A stretch of 64,000 nucleotides of DNA, taken from NCBI RefSeq assembly GCF_011617465.1, contig NZ_CP050153.1, forward strand, positions 1,984,001 through 2,048,000. The letters are read 5' to 3'. Positions 27,956-37,136 of the stretch are shown here, in pieces. The notes under the pieces are model-generated. The model was not told the origin of the DNA. It did no database searches and was given only the letters and a program-made list of their open reading frames with translations. Within the stretch, counting starts at the first letter, position 1, and each line of letters starts with the position of its first letter. Source of the stretch: Brevibacterium pigmentatum (GTDB taxonomy: Bacteria; Actinomycetota; Actinomycetes; Actinomycetales; Brevibacteriaceae). A program made the translations under genes and the position numbers.

Positions 27956-29065
27956 TCATTTGTTGGACGTTTGCGGGTTCTCTTCGTGGGAGGCAGGCGC
28001 CGAATTTCCGCGCACATCGGGCACGATCGAGATCGCCGAGGTGACGGCGCCGAAGAAACCGAAGCTGTGGCGACCGCTGAGGTCGATGCCTGGCTCGTCG
28101 TCGAATTCCGAGTCGTCAGCGTTGTCTCCGGCCGCCGCCAAGTCGCCGTTCGGTGCCTTGTTCGGGGAGGCGTCGGTGCTCGAGGCAGGGGGCGGCGGCG
28201 TGGGGGCGCCGCGGCGACCGTTCCGATCGTCGGGATCGGCCACCCGCGCAACGGACGGCAGTGGGGCTCCGGAGTTCGCGGCCGCCTCGGCGATATTGGG
28301 CGCATTGATCTCGAAGGTGTGCTTCCCGCGGCGGTGGCGGCGCAGCAGGGTGCGGGACCCGTGCATGTAGACGCCGGTCTCATGTGTGCGGTGGCGCAGG
28401 CGGGAAACGACGAGCCAGCAGAGGCCGATGAGCAGGGCGAGGATGGCCGTCCAGACGTTGAACGGCAGTCCCAGGAGGAGGCGTGCATTCTCGGCTGCCG
28501 GGGTGCCGACCCGCAGGGCTTCGAGCAGGATGCGGCCGAGCCCGAACAGGCACAGGTAGAGAGCGAAGACCTGACCGTAGCCGAGCCGGAGGCGTTTGGA
28601 CACGATGATGAGCACGACGCAGGCGATGAGGTTCCACACCGATTCGGTGAGGACCGTGACGCGTTCGAGGCGACCGTCGAACCAGTCGCTGAAGGCGCCG
28701 GCGACGTGGCCGAGGATGAGCCCCGGTGCGACCGAGTCGAGCAGCGGTCGGAACCTGATGCCCTGGAAGCGGGTGAGCAGCCAGACGGAGAGGAAGCCGA
28801 GGATGGTCGCTCCCCAGAAACTGAATCCGCCGTCCCAGAGGGCCAGTGCCCGCAGGGGACTGCCGTCGGGGCCGAAGTAGGTCTCCGGCGCCGAAAGCAG
28901 ATGACCGAGGCGTCCGCCGACGACGGCGGCCGGAAGGCCGACGACCGTGATGGCCCACAAGTCTCCCTTATGGCCGCCGCGGGCGCGCCATTGGATGCTC
29001 GTCATCCACAGAGCGAGTCCGATGCCGAGGACGGTGAAGACGACCCATGCCGGGCTGAAGCTCAT
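27956..29065 (-). CDS. Lgt-like membrane protein with degenerate diacylglyceryl transferase signature
   Basis: 369 aa, homologous to prolipoprotein diacylglyceryl transferase: GGRLGHLLSAPETYFG, ALWDGGFSFWGA, DSVAPGLILG, SVWNLIACVV, VFALYLCLFGLGRILLEALR and LPFNVWTAIL align with Lgt. The family signature (IGR.GN..N.E.YGR, carrying the essential Arg, Asn and Glu) reads LGHVAGAFSDWFDGR here, so Arg becomes His and the Asn and Glu are lost. The HPT.LYES stretch is reduced to VLTESVWN. The first segment with the conserved Tyr is also missing. A hydrophilic, Pro/Asp-rich tail of ~110 aa follows the last helix. The start overlaps trpA by 4 nt, the usual trpA-lgt position in actinomycetes. It is probably a divergent paralogue; a standard lgt would be expected elsewhere. 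Confidence 0.75.
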   Translation of the reverse strand: MSFSPAWVVFTVLGIGLALWMTSIQWRARGGHKGDLWAITVVGLPAAVVGGRLGHLLSAPETYFGPDGSPLRALALWDGGFSFWGATILGFLSVWLLTRFQGIRFRPLLDSVAPGLILGHVAGAFSDWFDGRLERVTVLTESVWNLIACVVLIIVSKRLRLGYGQVFALYLCLFGLGRILLEALRVGTPAAENARLLLGLPFNVWTAILALLIGLCWLVVSRLRHRTHETGVYMHGSRTLLRRHRRGKHTFEINAPNIAEAAANSGAPLPSVARVADPDDRNGRRGAPTPPPPASSTDASPNKAPNGDLAAAGDNADDSEFDDEPGIDLSGRHSFGFFGAVTSAISIVPDVRGNSAPASHEENPQTSNK

Positions 29066-29853
29066 GCACACCCTTCTGCGAGCTCGGCGGCGAGTCGACC
29101 GACTCCGGCCACTCCTTCGGAGTCCAGCGCCCGGACGAGGGCAGAACCGACGATGACGCCGTCGGCGTATTCGGCGACTTCTGCCGCCTGTTCGCGGTTC
29201 GACACGCCGAGGCCGACGCAGGCGCGTTCGGCTCCTGCTTCCTTCAGCCGGGCGACGAGATCTCGGGCATGGTTGTCGACTTCGGAGCGGACACCCGTGA
29301 CACCCATGGTCGAGGCGGCGTAGACGAAGCCGGAGCTGTGCTCGACGATTCGGGCCAGCCGTTCGGGCGTCGATGATGGTGCGGCGAGGAAGATGCGGTC
29401 GAGGTTGTGCTTCTCCGACGCAGCCAACCACGGTCCTGCCTCATCGGGGATGAGGTCGGGGGTGACGATGCCGCCGCCTCCGGCGGAGGCGAGGTCGCGG
29501 GCGAAGCTGTCGATGCCGTACTGGAGCACGATGTTCCAGTAGGTCATGACGACGGCGGTGCCGCCGGCGGAAGCGATGGCTTCGACCGCGGTGAAGATGT
29601 CGCTGGTGCGCACCCCGTTGTCCAGTGCCGTCTCACCGGCACGTTGGATGACGGGTCCGTCCATTCCGGGATCGGAGTACGGCATGCCGACCTCGATGAT
29701 GTCGACGCCGTTGCGGACGAGTTCGACCATGGCCTCGACCGATCCCTCCACCGTGGGGAAGCCGACCGGAAGGTAGCCGATGAGAGCGGCCTTGCGGCCC
29801 GCCTCAGCGACGGCGTTGAGGGTGGTTCCTGTGCGTGGGCCGGAGTGCGTCAT
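29062..29853 (-). CDS. trpA: Tryptophan synthase alpha chain
   Basis: 263 aa TIM barrel. It cleaves indole-3-glycerol phosphate to indole and glyceraldehyde 3-phosphate and passes indole to TrpB. Seen: the catalytic Glu in [17 protein letters not shown], the loop-2 [12 protein letters not shown], the Asp region [19 protein letters not shown] and phosphate-binding [11 protein letters not shown] at 29853 overlaps the trpB stop (ATGA), with GGAG upstream inside trpB; the gene also overlaps the lgt-like start by 4 nt. It is part of the his-trp run. Confidence 0.96.
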   Translation of the reverse strand: MTHSGPRTGTTLNAVAEAGRKAALIGYLPVGFPTVEGSVEAMVELVRNGVDIIEVGMPYSDPGMDGPVIQRAGETALDNGVRTSDIFTAVEAIASAGGTAVVMTYWNIVLQYGIDSFARDLASAGGGGIVTPDLIPDEAGPWLAASEKHNLDRIFLAAPSSTPERLARIVEHSSGFVYAASTMGVTGVRSEVDNHARDLVARLKEAGAERACVGLGVSNREQAAEVAEYADGVIVGSALVRALDSEGVAGVGRLAAELAEGCA

Positions 29854-31064
29854 ACCTGCACCGCTCCTTCGTCGATGTAGTCGAACCATTTCGCGGCGGT
29901 CGTCATGTCCTTGTCGCCGCGGCCGGAGAGATTGACCAGCAGGACCGCATCGGGTCCGAGCTCACGGCCGATGCGCATGGCCCCGGCCAGAGCGTGGGCG
30001 GATTCGATGGCGGGGATGATGCCTTCGGTGCGGGAGAGCAGCCGCATGGCCTCCATCGCCTCGTCGTCGACGACGGGTTGGTAGGTCACCCGGCCGGTGT
30101 CGTGGAGGTGGGAGTGTTCGGGACCGACCGAAGGATAGTCGAGTCCGGCCGAAACCGAATGGGAGGCCTGAGTCTGTCCGTCGGAGTCCTGGAGGATGTA
30201 GGTGGCCGAACCGTGGAGGACGCCGGGGCGTCCGCCGGAGAACCGGGCGGCGTGGTGGCCGGAGTCGACTCCTTCGCCGCCGGCTTCGAAGCCGAAGATC
30301 TTCACGTCGGCATCACCGAGGAAGGCGGCGAAGAGGCCCATGGCGTTCGATCCTCCGCCGACGCAGGCGCAGACGGCGTCGGGCAGGCGGCCGACCATGT
30401 CCTGGATCTGTTCGCGGGCTTCGACGCCGATGACGTTCTGGAAGGAGCGCACCATCGCGGGGAACGGGTGGGGTCCGGCGACCGTGCCGATGACGTAGTG
30501 GGTGTCGGCGACATTGGCCACCCAGTCGCGCATGGCTTCATTCATCGCGTCCTTGAGGGTGCGGGTGCCGTTGGTCACGGCGTTGACCGTGGCTCCGAGC
30601 AGACGCATGCGCGCGACGTTGAGGGCCTGCCGCTGGGTGTCCTCCTCACCCATGTAGACCACGCAGGACATGTCGAGCAGCGCGGCGGCGGTCGCCGTGG
30701 CGACTCCGTGCTGCCCGGCTCCGGTCTCGGCGATGACGCGGGTCTTGCCCATCCGCTTGGCCAGCAGAGCCTGGGCCAAGGCGTTGTTGATCTTGTGGCT
30801 GCCCGTGTGGTTGAGGTCTTCGCGTTTGAGGAACACGCGCGCACCGCCGCAGTGCTCGGCGAAGCGCGTGGCCTCGGTGAGCAGAGACGGCCGGCCGATG
30901 TAGTTGCGCTGCAGAGTGAGGAGTTCGTCGGTGAAGGCCGGATCCACCTGGGACTTGCGCCAGGTCTCTTCGATCTCGTCGAGCGCCGGGATCAGTGCTT
31001 CGGGGATGAACCTGCCTCCGAACTCGCCGAAGTACGGTCCGGTCTCCTGGCTCACATCGGTCAT
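29850..31064 (-). CDS. trpB: Tryptophan synthase beta chain
   Basis: 404 aa PLP enzyme joining indole and serine to give tryptophan. Seen: [16 protein letters not shown] at the N-terminus, the PLP lysine in [26 protein letters not shown], the indole site [12 protein letters not shown], the glycine-rich phosphate loop [10 protein letters not shown], and C-terminal [13 protein letters not shown] at 31064 has AGAAGGA upstream. A 127-nt gap from trpC, the widest between trp genes, contains a bulged hairpin (31152-31183). Confidence 0.97.
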   Translation of the reverse strand: MTDVSQETGPYFGEFGGRFIPEALIPALDEIEETWRKSQVDPAFTDELLTLQRNYIGRPSLLTEATRFAEHCGGARVFLKREDLNHTGSHKINNALAQALLAKRMGKTRVIAETGAGQHGVATATAAALLDMSCVVYMGEEDTQRQALNVARMRLLGATVNAVTNGTRTLKDAMNEAMRDWVANVADTHYVIGTVAGPHPFPAMVRSFQNVIGVEAREQIQDMVGRLPDAVCACVGGGSNAMGLFAAFLGDADVKIFGFEAGGEGVDSGHHAARFSGGRPGVLHGSATYILQDSDGQTQASHSVSAGLDYPSVGPEHSHLHDTGRVTYQPVVDDEAMEAMRLLSRTEGIIPAIESAHALAGAMRIGRELGPDAVLLVNLSGRGDKDMTTAAKWFDYIDEGAVQV

Positions 31065-31151
31065 TGCGGTCCTTCTCGATCTCCTCGTGGCGTCGGCAGA
31101 CGCAGGCGTTGAGCCTCCGCCGTGCCGGACGTCGGAATGGGTGCGGTATGG

Positions 31152-31183
31152 GCCATCGTCGGCCACGTGCAGCGGCCGATGGC
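31152..31183 (-). other. Bulged hairpin in the trpC-trpB gap
   Basis: GCCATCG and GGCC on the left (31152-31164) pair with GGCCGATGGC (31174-31183), leaving a small bulge. It lies 8 nt after the trpC stop, inside the only sizeable gap between trpC and lgt. It may reduce readthrough or mark mRNA processing. No open frame or ribosome binding site in this 127-nt gap suggests a gene. Confidence 0.4.
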
Positions 31184-31191
31184 GGCGGGGT

Positions 31192-31989
31192 TCAGGATGC
31201 GGACAGCGAGCGGCGTTCTCGACCGAGGGCGGTGTACTCCTCGACAGCGGCCTGAGGACGGCCGCCGGTGACGAGGGCTTCGCCCACGAGCACGAGATCG
31301 GCGCCGGCATCCGCGTACTTCGACACCTCGGCTCCTCCGGCGACACCGGACTCGGCCACGAGGGTGCATCCTGCGGGGGCGAGTTCGGCCAAAGGCGCGA
31401 ACCGATCGGTGTCGACGCTCAGATCCTTGAGGTTGCGGGTGTTGACGCCGATGAGTTCGGCACCGAGTTCAGCAGCGATCTCCAGCTCTTCGCGGTTGTG
31501 GGTCTCGACGAGCGCGGTCATCCCCAGCTCGGTGGCGAGGGCGTGGAACTCGCCCAGCTGCACGGGGTCGAGGGCTGCGACGATGAGCAGAACGATATCG
31601 GCGCCGTGGGCACGAGCCTCATGGAACTGGTATTCGTCGACCATGAAGTCCTTGCGCAGGACCGGGATGTCCACGGCGGCGCGCACCGAGTCGAGGTCGG
31701 CGAGGCTGCCGTTGAAGCGGCGAGCTTCCGTCAGCACGCTGATGGCCCGGGCTCCGCCGGCGGCATACAGACCCGCGAGGGTGCCAGGATCGGGAATCTG
31801 CGCGAGGTCCCCGCGGGACGGCGACTTCCGCTTGACCTCGGCGATGACGCCGAAGTCAGCGGACAGGTCGAAGGGGCGGGCCGGCTCGGCCGCCGCGGCT
31901 CGTGCCGTGATCTCGCTCAGCGGAACTGCGCTCCGGCGCGCCTGCAGGTCTTCCCGCACGCCGGAGACGATGTCGCCTAGGACCGTCAT
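31192..31989 (-). CDS. trpC: Indole-3-glycerol phosphate synthase
   Basis: 265 aa TIM barrel. It closes the indole ring from carboxyphenylamino-deoxyribulose phosphate. Seen: [18 protein letters not shown] with the catalytic Glu/Lys, [32 protein letters not shown]-equivalent [11 protein letters not shown] and [12 protein letters not shown]. The single-domain form has no TrpF attached; in actinomycetes the bifunctional PriA/HisA isomerase supplies TrpF, but hisA is not in this window. ATG at 31989 overlaps the HGxxPAAW gene by 4 nt. Confidence 0.96.
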   Translation of the reverse strand: MTVLGDIVSGVREDLQARRSAVPLSEITARAAAAEPARPFDLSADFGVIAEVKRKSPSRGDLAQIPDPGTLAGLYAAGGARAISVLTEARRFNGSLADLDSVRAAVDIPVLRKDFMVDEYQFHEARAHGADIVLLIVAALDPVQLGEFHALATELGMTALVETHNREELEIAAELGAELIGVNTRNLKDLSVDTDRFAPLAELAPAGCTLVAESGVAGGAEVSKYADAGADLVLVGEALVTGGRPQAAVEEYTALGRERRSLSAS

Positions 31990-32255
31990 TTCTTCTTCGG
32001 CTTGTTGCCCAGTCCGACGGCACGCAGGATCAGTCCGACGACGACGCCGAGGGCGACGATGCCGATGGAGATGTAGGTGATCGTGGGGTTGTGGATCGTG
32101 AAGCCCACACAGCCGACGCAGACGCCGATGAGCATGATGATGACTCCGGTCCATCCCGCCACCGAGTTGCCGTGTCCGGGATCGGCGATCGCGGCGTAGT
32201 CGATCGTGGATTTGTCGAGATCTGCGGCCCCGTTGCGGGCGATGGACTGCGACAT
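31986..32255 (-). CDS. HGxxPAAW-like small membrane protein (DUF6704 type)
   Basis: 89 aa with two hydrophobic helices (~37-55 and ~60-80) and a KPKKK tail. The family motif appears as DPGHGNSVAGWTGV before the first helix. Proteins of this kind sit between trpE and trpC in many actinomycetes; their function is unknown. ATG at 32255 has AAGGAG upstream. It overlaps trpC by 4 nt, so the two are coupled. A 41-nt palindrome separates it from the TIGR02234 gene. Confidence 0.8.
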   Translation of the reverse strand: MSQSIARNGAADLDKSTIDYAAIADPGHGNSVAGWTGVIIMLIGVCVGCVGFTIHNPTITYISIGIVALGVVVGLILRAVGLGNKPKKK

Positions 32256-32274
32256 GGCGCTCCTTTGTGTGAGT

Positions 32275-32315
32275 GCGTGACACGCGTATGGAATCTTTCC
32301 TCCATTGTGTCACGC
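32275..32315. other. 41-nt palindrome inside the trp gene cluster
   Basis: The outer stem GCGTGACAC (32275-32283) pairs with GTGTCACGC (32307-32315). An inner stem ATGGA (32288-32292) pairs with TCCAT (32301-32305). It lies 20 nt before the HGxxPAAW start, in the 96-nt gap after the TIGR02234 gene. It could be an internal terminator or attenuator hairpin, an mRNA processing site, or an operator (GTGACAC/GTGTCAC is symmetric). No leader peptide with Trp codons is seen. Confidence 0.55.
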
Positions 32316-32351
32316 TTCTTCTGCTGACCGGACACCGACCCGGTCACAAGG

Positions 32352-32948
32352 TCATTTCGAATCCGGCTCGTCGTCGGGACTGTTCGGCTCTTCGTCGTCG
32401 GGACCGTTCGGCTCTTCGTCGTCGGGACCGTTCGGCTCTTCGACGTCGGGGGCGTCTTCGACGACTTCTCCGCGAGACAGGGCGTCCCAGGTCGCGGCCG
32501 AGTCGAATTCTCCGCCGGCGGCTTCGGCGGTGCGGGCGTAGCGGTTGGAGTTCGTCCACCCGTTCGAGGCGATGGCGACCCAGACGATGCCGATGACGCC
32601 GATTCCCGCGGCCACTGCCGCGATGATCGCCCAGGAGGTGGCTCCCGGCGCCGAGGCGGCGCTCAGGGCCGTGATCCCGTAGCCGATGCCGGCGATCCCG
32701 GCCAGACCGAGGACGACCAAGCGTCCGATCCGACCGAGCATTGCGGCGAGCAGACCCGAGACGGCGATGATCGCCACACAGGCGGTGGCCACGGGCGAGG
32801 CCTGCGAGCTCGCATCCTCGGTGACCTTCGCCACACCGGTGGGTCCGAGTGTGTCGCCGCCGGCGCCGGCCTGCCAGGCAGAGATCGTCAGCGCCCACAG
32901 TGCGGCGGCGATGACGAGGACGATGAGGACTCCGCGTGATTTCGTCAT
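32352..32948 (-). CDS. Trp biosynthesis-associated membrane protein (TIGR02234)
   Basis: 198 aa with four predicted membrane helices: the first at residues ~7-25, ending ALTISAWQAG; two in the middle; and one near ~125-145, ending with WTNSNRY. The C-terminus is hydrophilic and contains three copies of EEPN(G/S)PDD. The family is known only by its place in actinobacterial trp operons, and its role is unproven. ATG at 32948 lies 4 nt after the trpE stop with GGAGGTGAGGCC upstream, so it is coupled to trpE. Confidence 0.85.
   Translation of the reverse strand: MTKSRGVLIVLVIAAALWALTISAWQAGAGGDTLGPTGVAKVTEDASSQASPVATACVAIIAVSGLLAAMLGRIGRLVVLGLAGIAGIGYGITALSAASAPGATSWAIIAAVAAGIGVIGIVWVAIASNGWTNSNRYARTAEAAGGEFDSAATWDALSRGEVVEDAPDVEEPNGPDDEEPNGPDDEEPNSPDDEPDSK
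32369..32440. repeat. Three tandem 24-bp repeats within the TIGR02234 gene
   Basis: Three units begin at 32369, 32393 and 32417; the first differs from the others at one base. They encode the acidic octapeptide EEPNGPDD (once EEPNSPDD). Length changes by whole units would keep the frame. Confidence 0.9.
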
Positions 32949-32952
32949 GGCC

Positions 32953-34506
32953 TCACCTCCGGCTTCCTTCGCCCGTGCGCAGCGCGTCGGCCGCGGCGGC
33001 CGCACGCAGCACGGCCGCGGCCTTGTTCTCGGATTCCTGGTATTCGGTCTCCGGCACGGAATCGGCGACGAGCCCACCTCCGGCAAAGACGCTCATCGTG
33101 CCGTCCCGGAGCACTCCGGTGCGGATGGCGATGGCGAGATCGAGGTCACCGGTGAAGGACATGTAGCCGACCACTCCCCCGTAGATTCCGCGTCCGACGG
33201 GTTCGAGCTCGTCGATGATCTGCAGCGCTCGGGGTTTGGGCGCACCGGAGAGAGTGCCGGCGGGGAAGGTCGCCCGGAGCACGTCGATGGCGGTGGTTCC
33301 GGGCTCGAGTTCACCGCGCACGGTCGAGCTGATGTGCATGATGTGGCTGTAGCGGACGATGTCCATGAACTCGCTGACGTCTATGGTTCCGGCCGCGCAG
33401 ACCTTCGCCAGGTCGTTGCGGGCGAGGTCAACGAGCATGAGGTGCTCTGCTCGCTCCTTCTCATCGGCCAGGAGCTCCCGTGCCAGGGAGTCATCAGCTT
33501 CCGGTGTGGCACCGCGGGGGCGAGAACCGGCGATCGGGTGCGTGACCACCTCGCCGGACCGGACGGTGACGAGCGCTTCCGGTGAGGAGCCGATGATGCT
33601 CACCGGCTCCCCTCCGTCGTCGTGGAGGTTGAGCAGGTACATGAATGGGCTCGGGTTCGCATGCCTCAGCATCCGGTACACGCTCAGCGCATCGGCATCG
33701 CAGGGGGTGTCGAAGCGCTGGCCGATGACGACCTGGAAGATCTCTCCGTCGACGATCTTCTGCTTCGCCGTCTCCACACCGTCGAGGTATACCTGCGGTT
33801 CGGTACGGGTTGCCACCTCGGGGTCGGCCTTCCTGGGGCGCAGAATATCGGCTGGGCTGGGCTGCTGGAGGCGCTCACACATCGCGGCGATGCGGTCGAC
33901 TCCCGAGGCGTGGGCCTCGTCGATGCCGGTGTCGGTGCCGTTGACGTTGAACACGTTGGCCACGAGGGTGACCGTGCCCGAATAGTGGTCGAAGACGGCG
34001 ATGTCACCGGGGATCATCAGCTGGACCGTCGGCAGGTGGTGTTCGTTGGTCCGCGGCGGGCCGAGCCTCTCGAAGCGGCGGACGATGTCCCACCCGAAGT
34101 AGCCGACGAAGCTCGAGACCATGGGCGGCAGCTCCGATTCCGCCTCGGCCACGGCGAGGAGCTCGAGAGTCGCGGTGACCGCGTCGAGGACGTCGCCGTC
34201 GGTGGGAATGCCCACCGGCGGGGTGCCGGTCCAGTGGAATCCGTCATCGGTCGAGATGAGGGTGGCCACCGGTGCGCATCCGATGAAGGAGTACCGGGCC
34301 CAGGAACCGGCGACGGCGGATTCGAAGAGGAAGCTTCCCGGTCCGCCGTCGGTGAGTTTGCGGTAGAGACTCAGCGGGGTCTCCGAGTCCGCGAGCACCT
34401 GGGTGTGGACCGGTACCAGCCGGTGTTCGGCGCCGAGGGCTCGGAACTGGTCGAGGCTGGGTCGGATCGGCAGGTCGGTCGGGTTCGCCGCTGGGTCAGT
34501 CGACAC
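32953..34506 (-). CDS. trpE: Anthranilate synthase component I
   Basis: 517 aa. It makes anthranilate from chorismate with ammonia supplied by TrpG, which is not in this window. Seen: the Trp-feedback region [18 protein letters not shown]; chorismate-binding motifs [42 protein letters not shown]; and the C-terminal [11 protein letters not shown] and [23 protein letters not shown] at 34506 has GGAAGG upstream and overlaps the end of hisI by 11 nt, which ties trp to the his genes in front. The downstream gene starts 4 nt after the stop. Confidence 0.96.
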   Translation of the reverse strand: MSTDPAANPTDLPIRPSLDQFRALGAEHRLVPVHTQVLADSETPLSLYRKLTDGGPGSFLFESAVAGSWARYSFIGCAPVATLISTDDGFHWTGTPPVGIPTDGDVLDAVTATLELLAVAEAESELPPMVSSFVGYFGWDIVRRFERLGPPRTNEHHLPTVQLMIPGDIAVFDHYSGTVTLVANVFNVNGTDTGIDEAHASGVDRIAAMCERLQQPSPADILRPRKADPEVATRTEPQVYLDGVETAKQKIVDGEIFQVVIGQRFDTPCDADALSVYRMLRHANPSPFMYLLNLHDDGGEPVSIIGSSPEALVTVRSGEVVTHPIAGSRPRGATPEADDSLARELLADEKERAEHLMLVDLARNDLAKVCAAGTIDVSEFMDIVRYSHIMHISSTVRGELEPGTTAIDVLRATFPAGTLSGAPKPRALQIIDELEPVGRGIYGGVVGYMSFTGDLDLAIAIRTGVLRDGTMSVFAGGGLVADSVPETEYQESENKAAAVLRAAAAADALRTGEGSRR

Positions 34507-34852
34507 TGATGGTCCTTCCGGTGAAGCAGGTCGGGGTGTTCGTATGGCAGGCGGGTCCGGTCTGGTCGACGAGCATGAGCAGGGCGTCGGCATCGCAGTC
34601 GAGGGCAAGTGAACGGACATGTTGGACATGGCCGGAGGTCTCGCCCTTCACCCAGTATTCCTGCCGGGACCTGGACCAGTAGGTGGCCCGCTTCGTCTCG
34701 AGTGTGCGGGAGACGGCCTCAACGTCCATCCAGGCGAGCATGAGCACGTCGCGGCTCGTGGCCTCTTGGACGATGACGGGGACGAGTCCGTCGTCGTTCA
34801 GCCGGATGATCTCCCTCCAGTTCTCCGGGGTGGCATCGATATCGCTGCTCAT
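34496..34852 (-). CDS. hisI: Phosphoribosyl-AMP cyclohydrolase
   Basis: 118 aa zinc enzyme opening the purine ring of phosphoribosyl-AMP in histidine synthesis. Seen: [37 protein letters not shown] and the Cys/His ligands [10 protein letters not shown]. It is a stand-alone HisI; the HisE pyrophosphatase is a separate gene 5 kb upstream in this run. It overlaps hisF by 4 nt and trpE by 11 nt. Confidence 0.96.
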   Translation of the reverse strand: MSSDIDATPENWREIIRLNDDGLVPVIVQEATSRDVLMLAWMDVEAVSRTLETKRATYWSRSRQEYWVKGETSGHVQHVRSLALDCDADALLMLVDQTGPACHTNTPTCFTGRTISVD

Positions 34853-35613
34853 CGGACCTCGATTCCCTCCTTCCGAAGTGCGTCCTTGATCTCGGCGATG
34901 CTCAGAGTGCCGAAGTGGAATACGCTGGCGGCCAGCAGAGCATCGGCGCCTGCTTCCACCGCCGGGGCGAAGTGTTCGACCTTGCCGGCTCCGCCCGAGG
35001 CGATGAGCGGCACGTCGACGGCGGCGCGGGCGGCGCGGATGAGCTCGAGATCGAATCCCTCACGGGTGCCGTCGGCGTCGATGGAGTTGAGCAGGATCTC
35101 GCCGACCCCGCGGTCGGCGGCTTCCCGGATCCAGTTGATGGCGCAGCGTCCCGTGCCTTCGCGGCCGCCGCGGGTGGTGACCTCGAATTCGGATTCCGTG
35201 GTCGTCCCCTGTGTCCGGCGGGCGTCGAGGGAGAGGACGAGGACCTGGTTGCCGAAGTGCCGGGAGATCTCGCTGATGAGCTCCGGGTTCTTCACCGCCG
35301 AGGTGTTGACCGAGACCTTGTCGGCCCCGTCACGCAGCAGACGGTCGACGTCGGCGACGCTGCGGATGCCTCCGCCGACGGTGAGCGGGATGAAGACCTC
35401 TTCGGCGCAGGCGCGGACGACGTCGTGGACGGTCTCGCGGTCACCGCTGCTGGCCGTGACGTCGAGGAAAGTGAGTTCGTCGGCGCCGGACTCGCCGTAG
35501 CGGCGGGCGAGTTCGACGGGGTCGCCGGCGTCCTTGAGGTCGGCGAACTTCACTCCCTTGACGACGCGTCCGCCGTCGACGTCCAGACACGGGATGACTC
35601 TGACAGCTACCAC
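34849..35613 (-). CDS. hisF: Imidazole glycerol phosphate synthase, cyclase subunit
   Basis: 254 aa TIM barrel forming imidazole glycerol phosphate and AICAR with ammonia from HisH (not in window). Seen: N-terminal [18 protein letters not shown] with the catalytic Asp, [31 protein letters not shown], catalytic Asp region [11 protein letters not shown], and [12 protein letters not shown]. It lies 9 nt after the AccDA stop codon and overlaps hisI by 4 nt. Confidence 0.97.
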   Translation of the reverse strand: MVAVRVIPCLDVDGGRVVKGVKFADLKDAGDPVELARRYGESGADELTFLDVTASSGDRETVHDVVRACAEEVFIPLTVGGGIRSVADVDRLLRDGADKVSVNTSAVKNPELISEISRHFGNQVLVLSLDARRTQGTTTESEFEVTTRGGREGTGRCAINWIREAADRGVGEILLNSIDADGTREGFDLELIRAARAAVDVPLIASGGAGKVEHFAPAVEAGADALLAASVFHFGTLSIAEIKDALRKEGIEVR

Positions 35614-35622
35614 GCAGTCCTC

Positions 35623-37125
35623 CTAGATTCCCAGGCCCCGGTAGCGATCCATTCGGCGGGCCAGGCGCCGGGCCGATGGTTCGCGCATGAGCGAGATGAG
35701 TTCGTATTCGAGTGTCGCCCCGACGCGGGCGACGAAGTCCAGAGGTTCGTCGCTGGCATCGGGGTGTTCGGCGATGATCCGGTCGACGACTCCGTTGGCC
35801 TGCAGCATGGGAGCATGCACGCCCTGGCTCTGTGCCATCTCGGCGGCTCGCTCGGTGGTGCGGTGCACGATCGCCGAGGCGCCTTCGGGCGGCAGGGGCG
35901 AGAGCCAGCCGTGTTCGGCGCTGAGCACCCGGTCGGTCGGGATGAGTGCCAGTGCCCCGCCCCCGGAGCCCTCACCGAGGATGAGCGAGACGGACGGGGC
36001 GTCGAGGTTGGCGAGGTCGGCGAGGCTGCGGGCGATCTCGCCGGCGATTCCGCCTTCCTCGGCTTCCTTCGACAGGGCCGCGCCGGGAGTGTCGATGACG
36101 GTCACGAGCGGCAGGTGCAGCTCCGCGGCCAAGCGCATTCCGCGCCGGGCCTCACGCAGGGCCGCCGGTCCCATTGGGGCACGGGAGTCCTGCCGGAACC
36201 GGTCCTGACCGAGGACGATGCACGGCGCGGAGCCGAACTTCGCCAGGGCCAGCAGCAGTCCGGGATCCTTCTCCCCTTCGCCGGTGCCGTTGAGCGGCAG
36301 CACGGTGTTCGCTGCGGTGCGCAGCAGGTCACGGACTCCGGGGCGTTCGGGACGGCGCGAGCTGGTGATCGCGGCCCAGGCATCGGAGTTCGGGTCGACG
36401 GTGTCCGGAGCCGTGTCCGGATCCGGCACCCGGCTGGGGACCTCCTGGGCGCCCATGAGCACATCGAGGACGCGGGAGACGGTGCCGGCGATGCGTTCGG
36501 GACCGATGACGGCGTCGACGATGCCCATCTTGTGCAGGTTCTCTCCGGTCTGCACATTCTCCGGGAACTGCTCCCCGTAGATGGCTTCGAACACCCGGGG
36601 GCCGAGGAATCCGATGAGGGAACCGGGTTCGGCCACGGTGACGTGCCCCAACGATCCCCAGGAGGCGAAGACTCCTCCGGTGGTGGGATGGCGCAGGTAC
36701 ACGAGGTAGGGCAGTCCGGCCTTGCGGTGGGCGATGACGGCGTTGGTGATCTTCACCATCGACAGAAACGCGATGGTGCCCTCCTGCATGCGGGTGCCTC
36801 CCGAAGCGGGTCCGGCCAGCAGCGGCAGCCCTTCGAGGGTCGCACGTTCGATGGCGTCGACGAGACGTTCGGCCGCGGCCACACCGATGGAGCCGGCGAG
36901 GAAGCGGAATTCGCCGGCGATCACGGCCACGCGACGGCCGTCGATGGTCCCTTCGCCGCTGATGATCGCTTCGTCGACCCCGGACTTCTGCGCCGCGGCA
37001 TCGAGTTCAGCGGCGTAGTCGTCCGAGATCCCACCGGCGGGTCGGACGGGCGCGGTGTCCCAGGACAGGAACGATCCTTCGTCGAGGACGATGTCGACGA
37101 GTTCATGGGCATTCAGACGCGTCAT
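35623..37125 (-). CDS. Acetyl-CoA carboxylase carboxyltransferase, fused beta/alpha subunit (AccDA)
   Basis: 500 aa. It transfers the carboxyl group from carboxybiotin to an acyl-CoA, probably acetyl-CoA to malonyl-CoA. The N-terminal half is AccD-like (GEGTIDGRRVAVIAGEF, GPASGGTRMQEGTIAFL, TTGGVFASWGSLGHV, AEPGSLIGFLGPRV). The C-terminal half is AccA-like (VTVIDTPGAALSKEAEEGG, GEGSGGGALALIPTDRVL). The usual N-terminal AccD zinc finger is absent, as is common in actinobacterial carboxyltransferases. No biotin carboxylase or biotin carrier is nearby. ATG at 37125 lies 11 nt after the CoA-transferase stop. Its place between his genes is unusual. Confidence 0.85.
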   Translation of the reverse strand: MTRLNAHELVDIVLDEGSFLSWDTAPVRPAGGISDDYAAELDAAAQKSGVDEAIISGEGTIDGRRVAVIAGEFRFLAGSIGVAAAERLVDAIERATLEGLPLLAGPASGGTRMQEGTIAFLSMVKITNAVIAHRKAGLPYLVYLRHPTTGGVFASWGSLGHVTVAEPGSLIGFLGPRVFEAIYGEQFPENVQTGENLHKMGIVDAVIGPERIAGTVSRVLDVLMGAQEVPSRVPDPDTAPDTVDPNSDAWAAITSSRRPERPGVRDLLRTAANTVLPLNGTGEGEKDPGLLLALAKFGSAPCIVLGQDRFRQDSRAPMGPAALREARRGMRLAAELHLPLVTVIDTPGAALSKEAEEGGIAGEIARSLADLANLDAPSVSLILGEGSGGGALALIPTDRVLSAEHGWLSPLPPEGASAIVHRTTERAAEMAQSQGVHAPMLQANGVVDRIIAEHPDASDEPLDFVARVGATLEYELISLMREPSARRLARRMDRYRGLGI

Positions 37126-37136
37126 GACGGTCCTAT

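Noticed and set aside
31065..31191. A small gene in the 127-nt trpC-trpB gap
   Set aside because: No start codon with a ribosome binding site opens a plausible frame; a bulged hairpin is the only structure seen.
32946..34852. A trp leader peptide, T-box or attenuator before trpE
   Set aside because: trpE overlaps hisI by 11 nt, so there is no leader region. No run of Trp codons or T-box sequence was seen.
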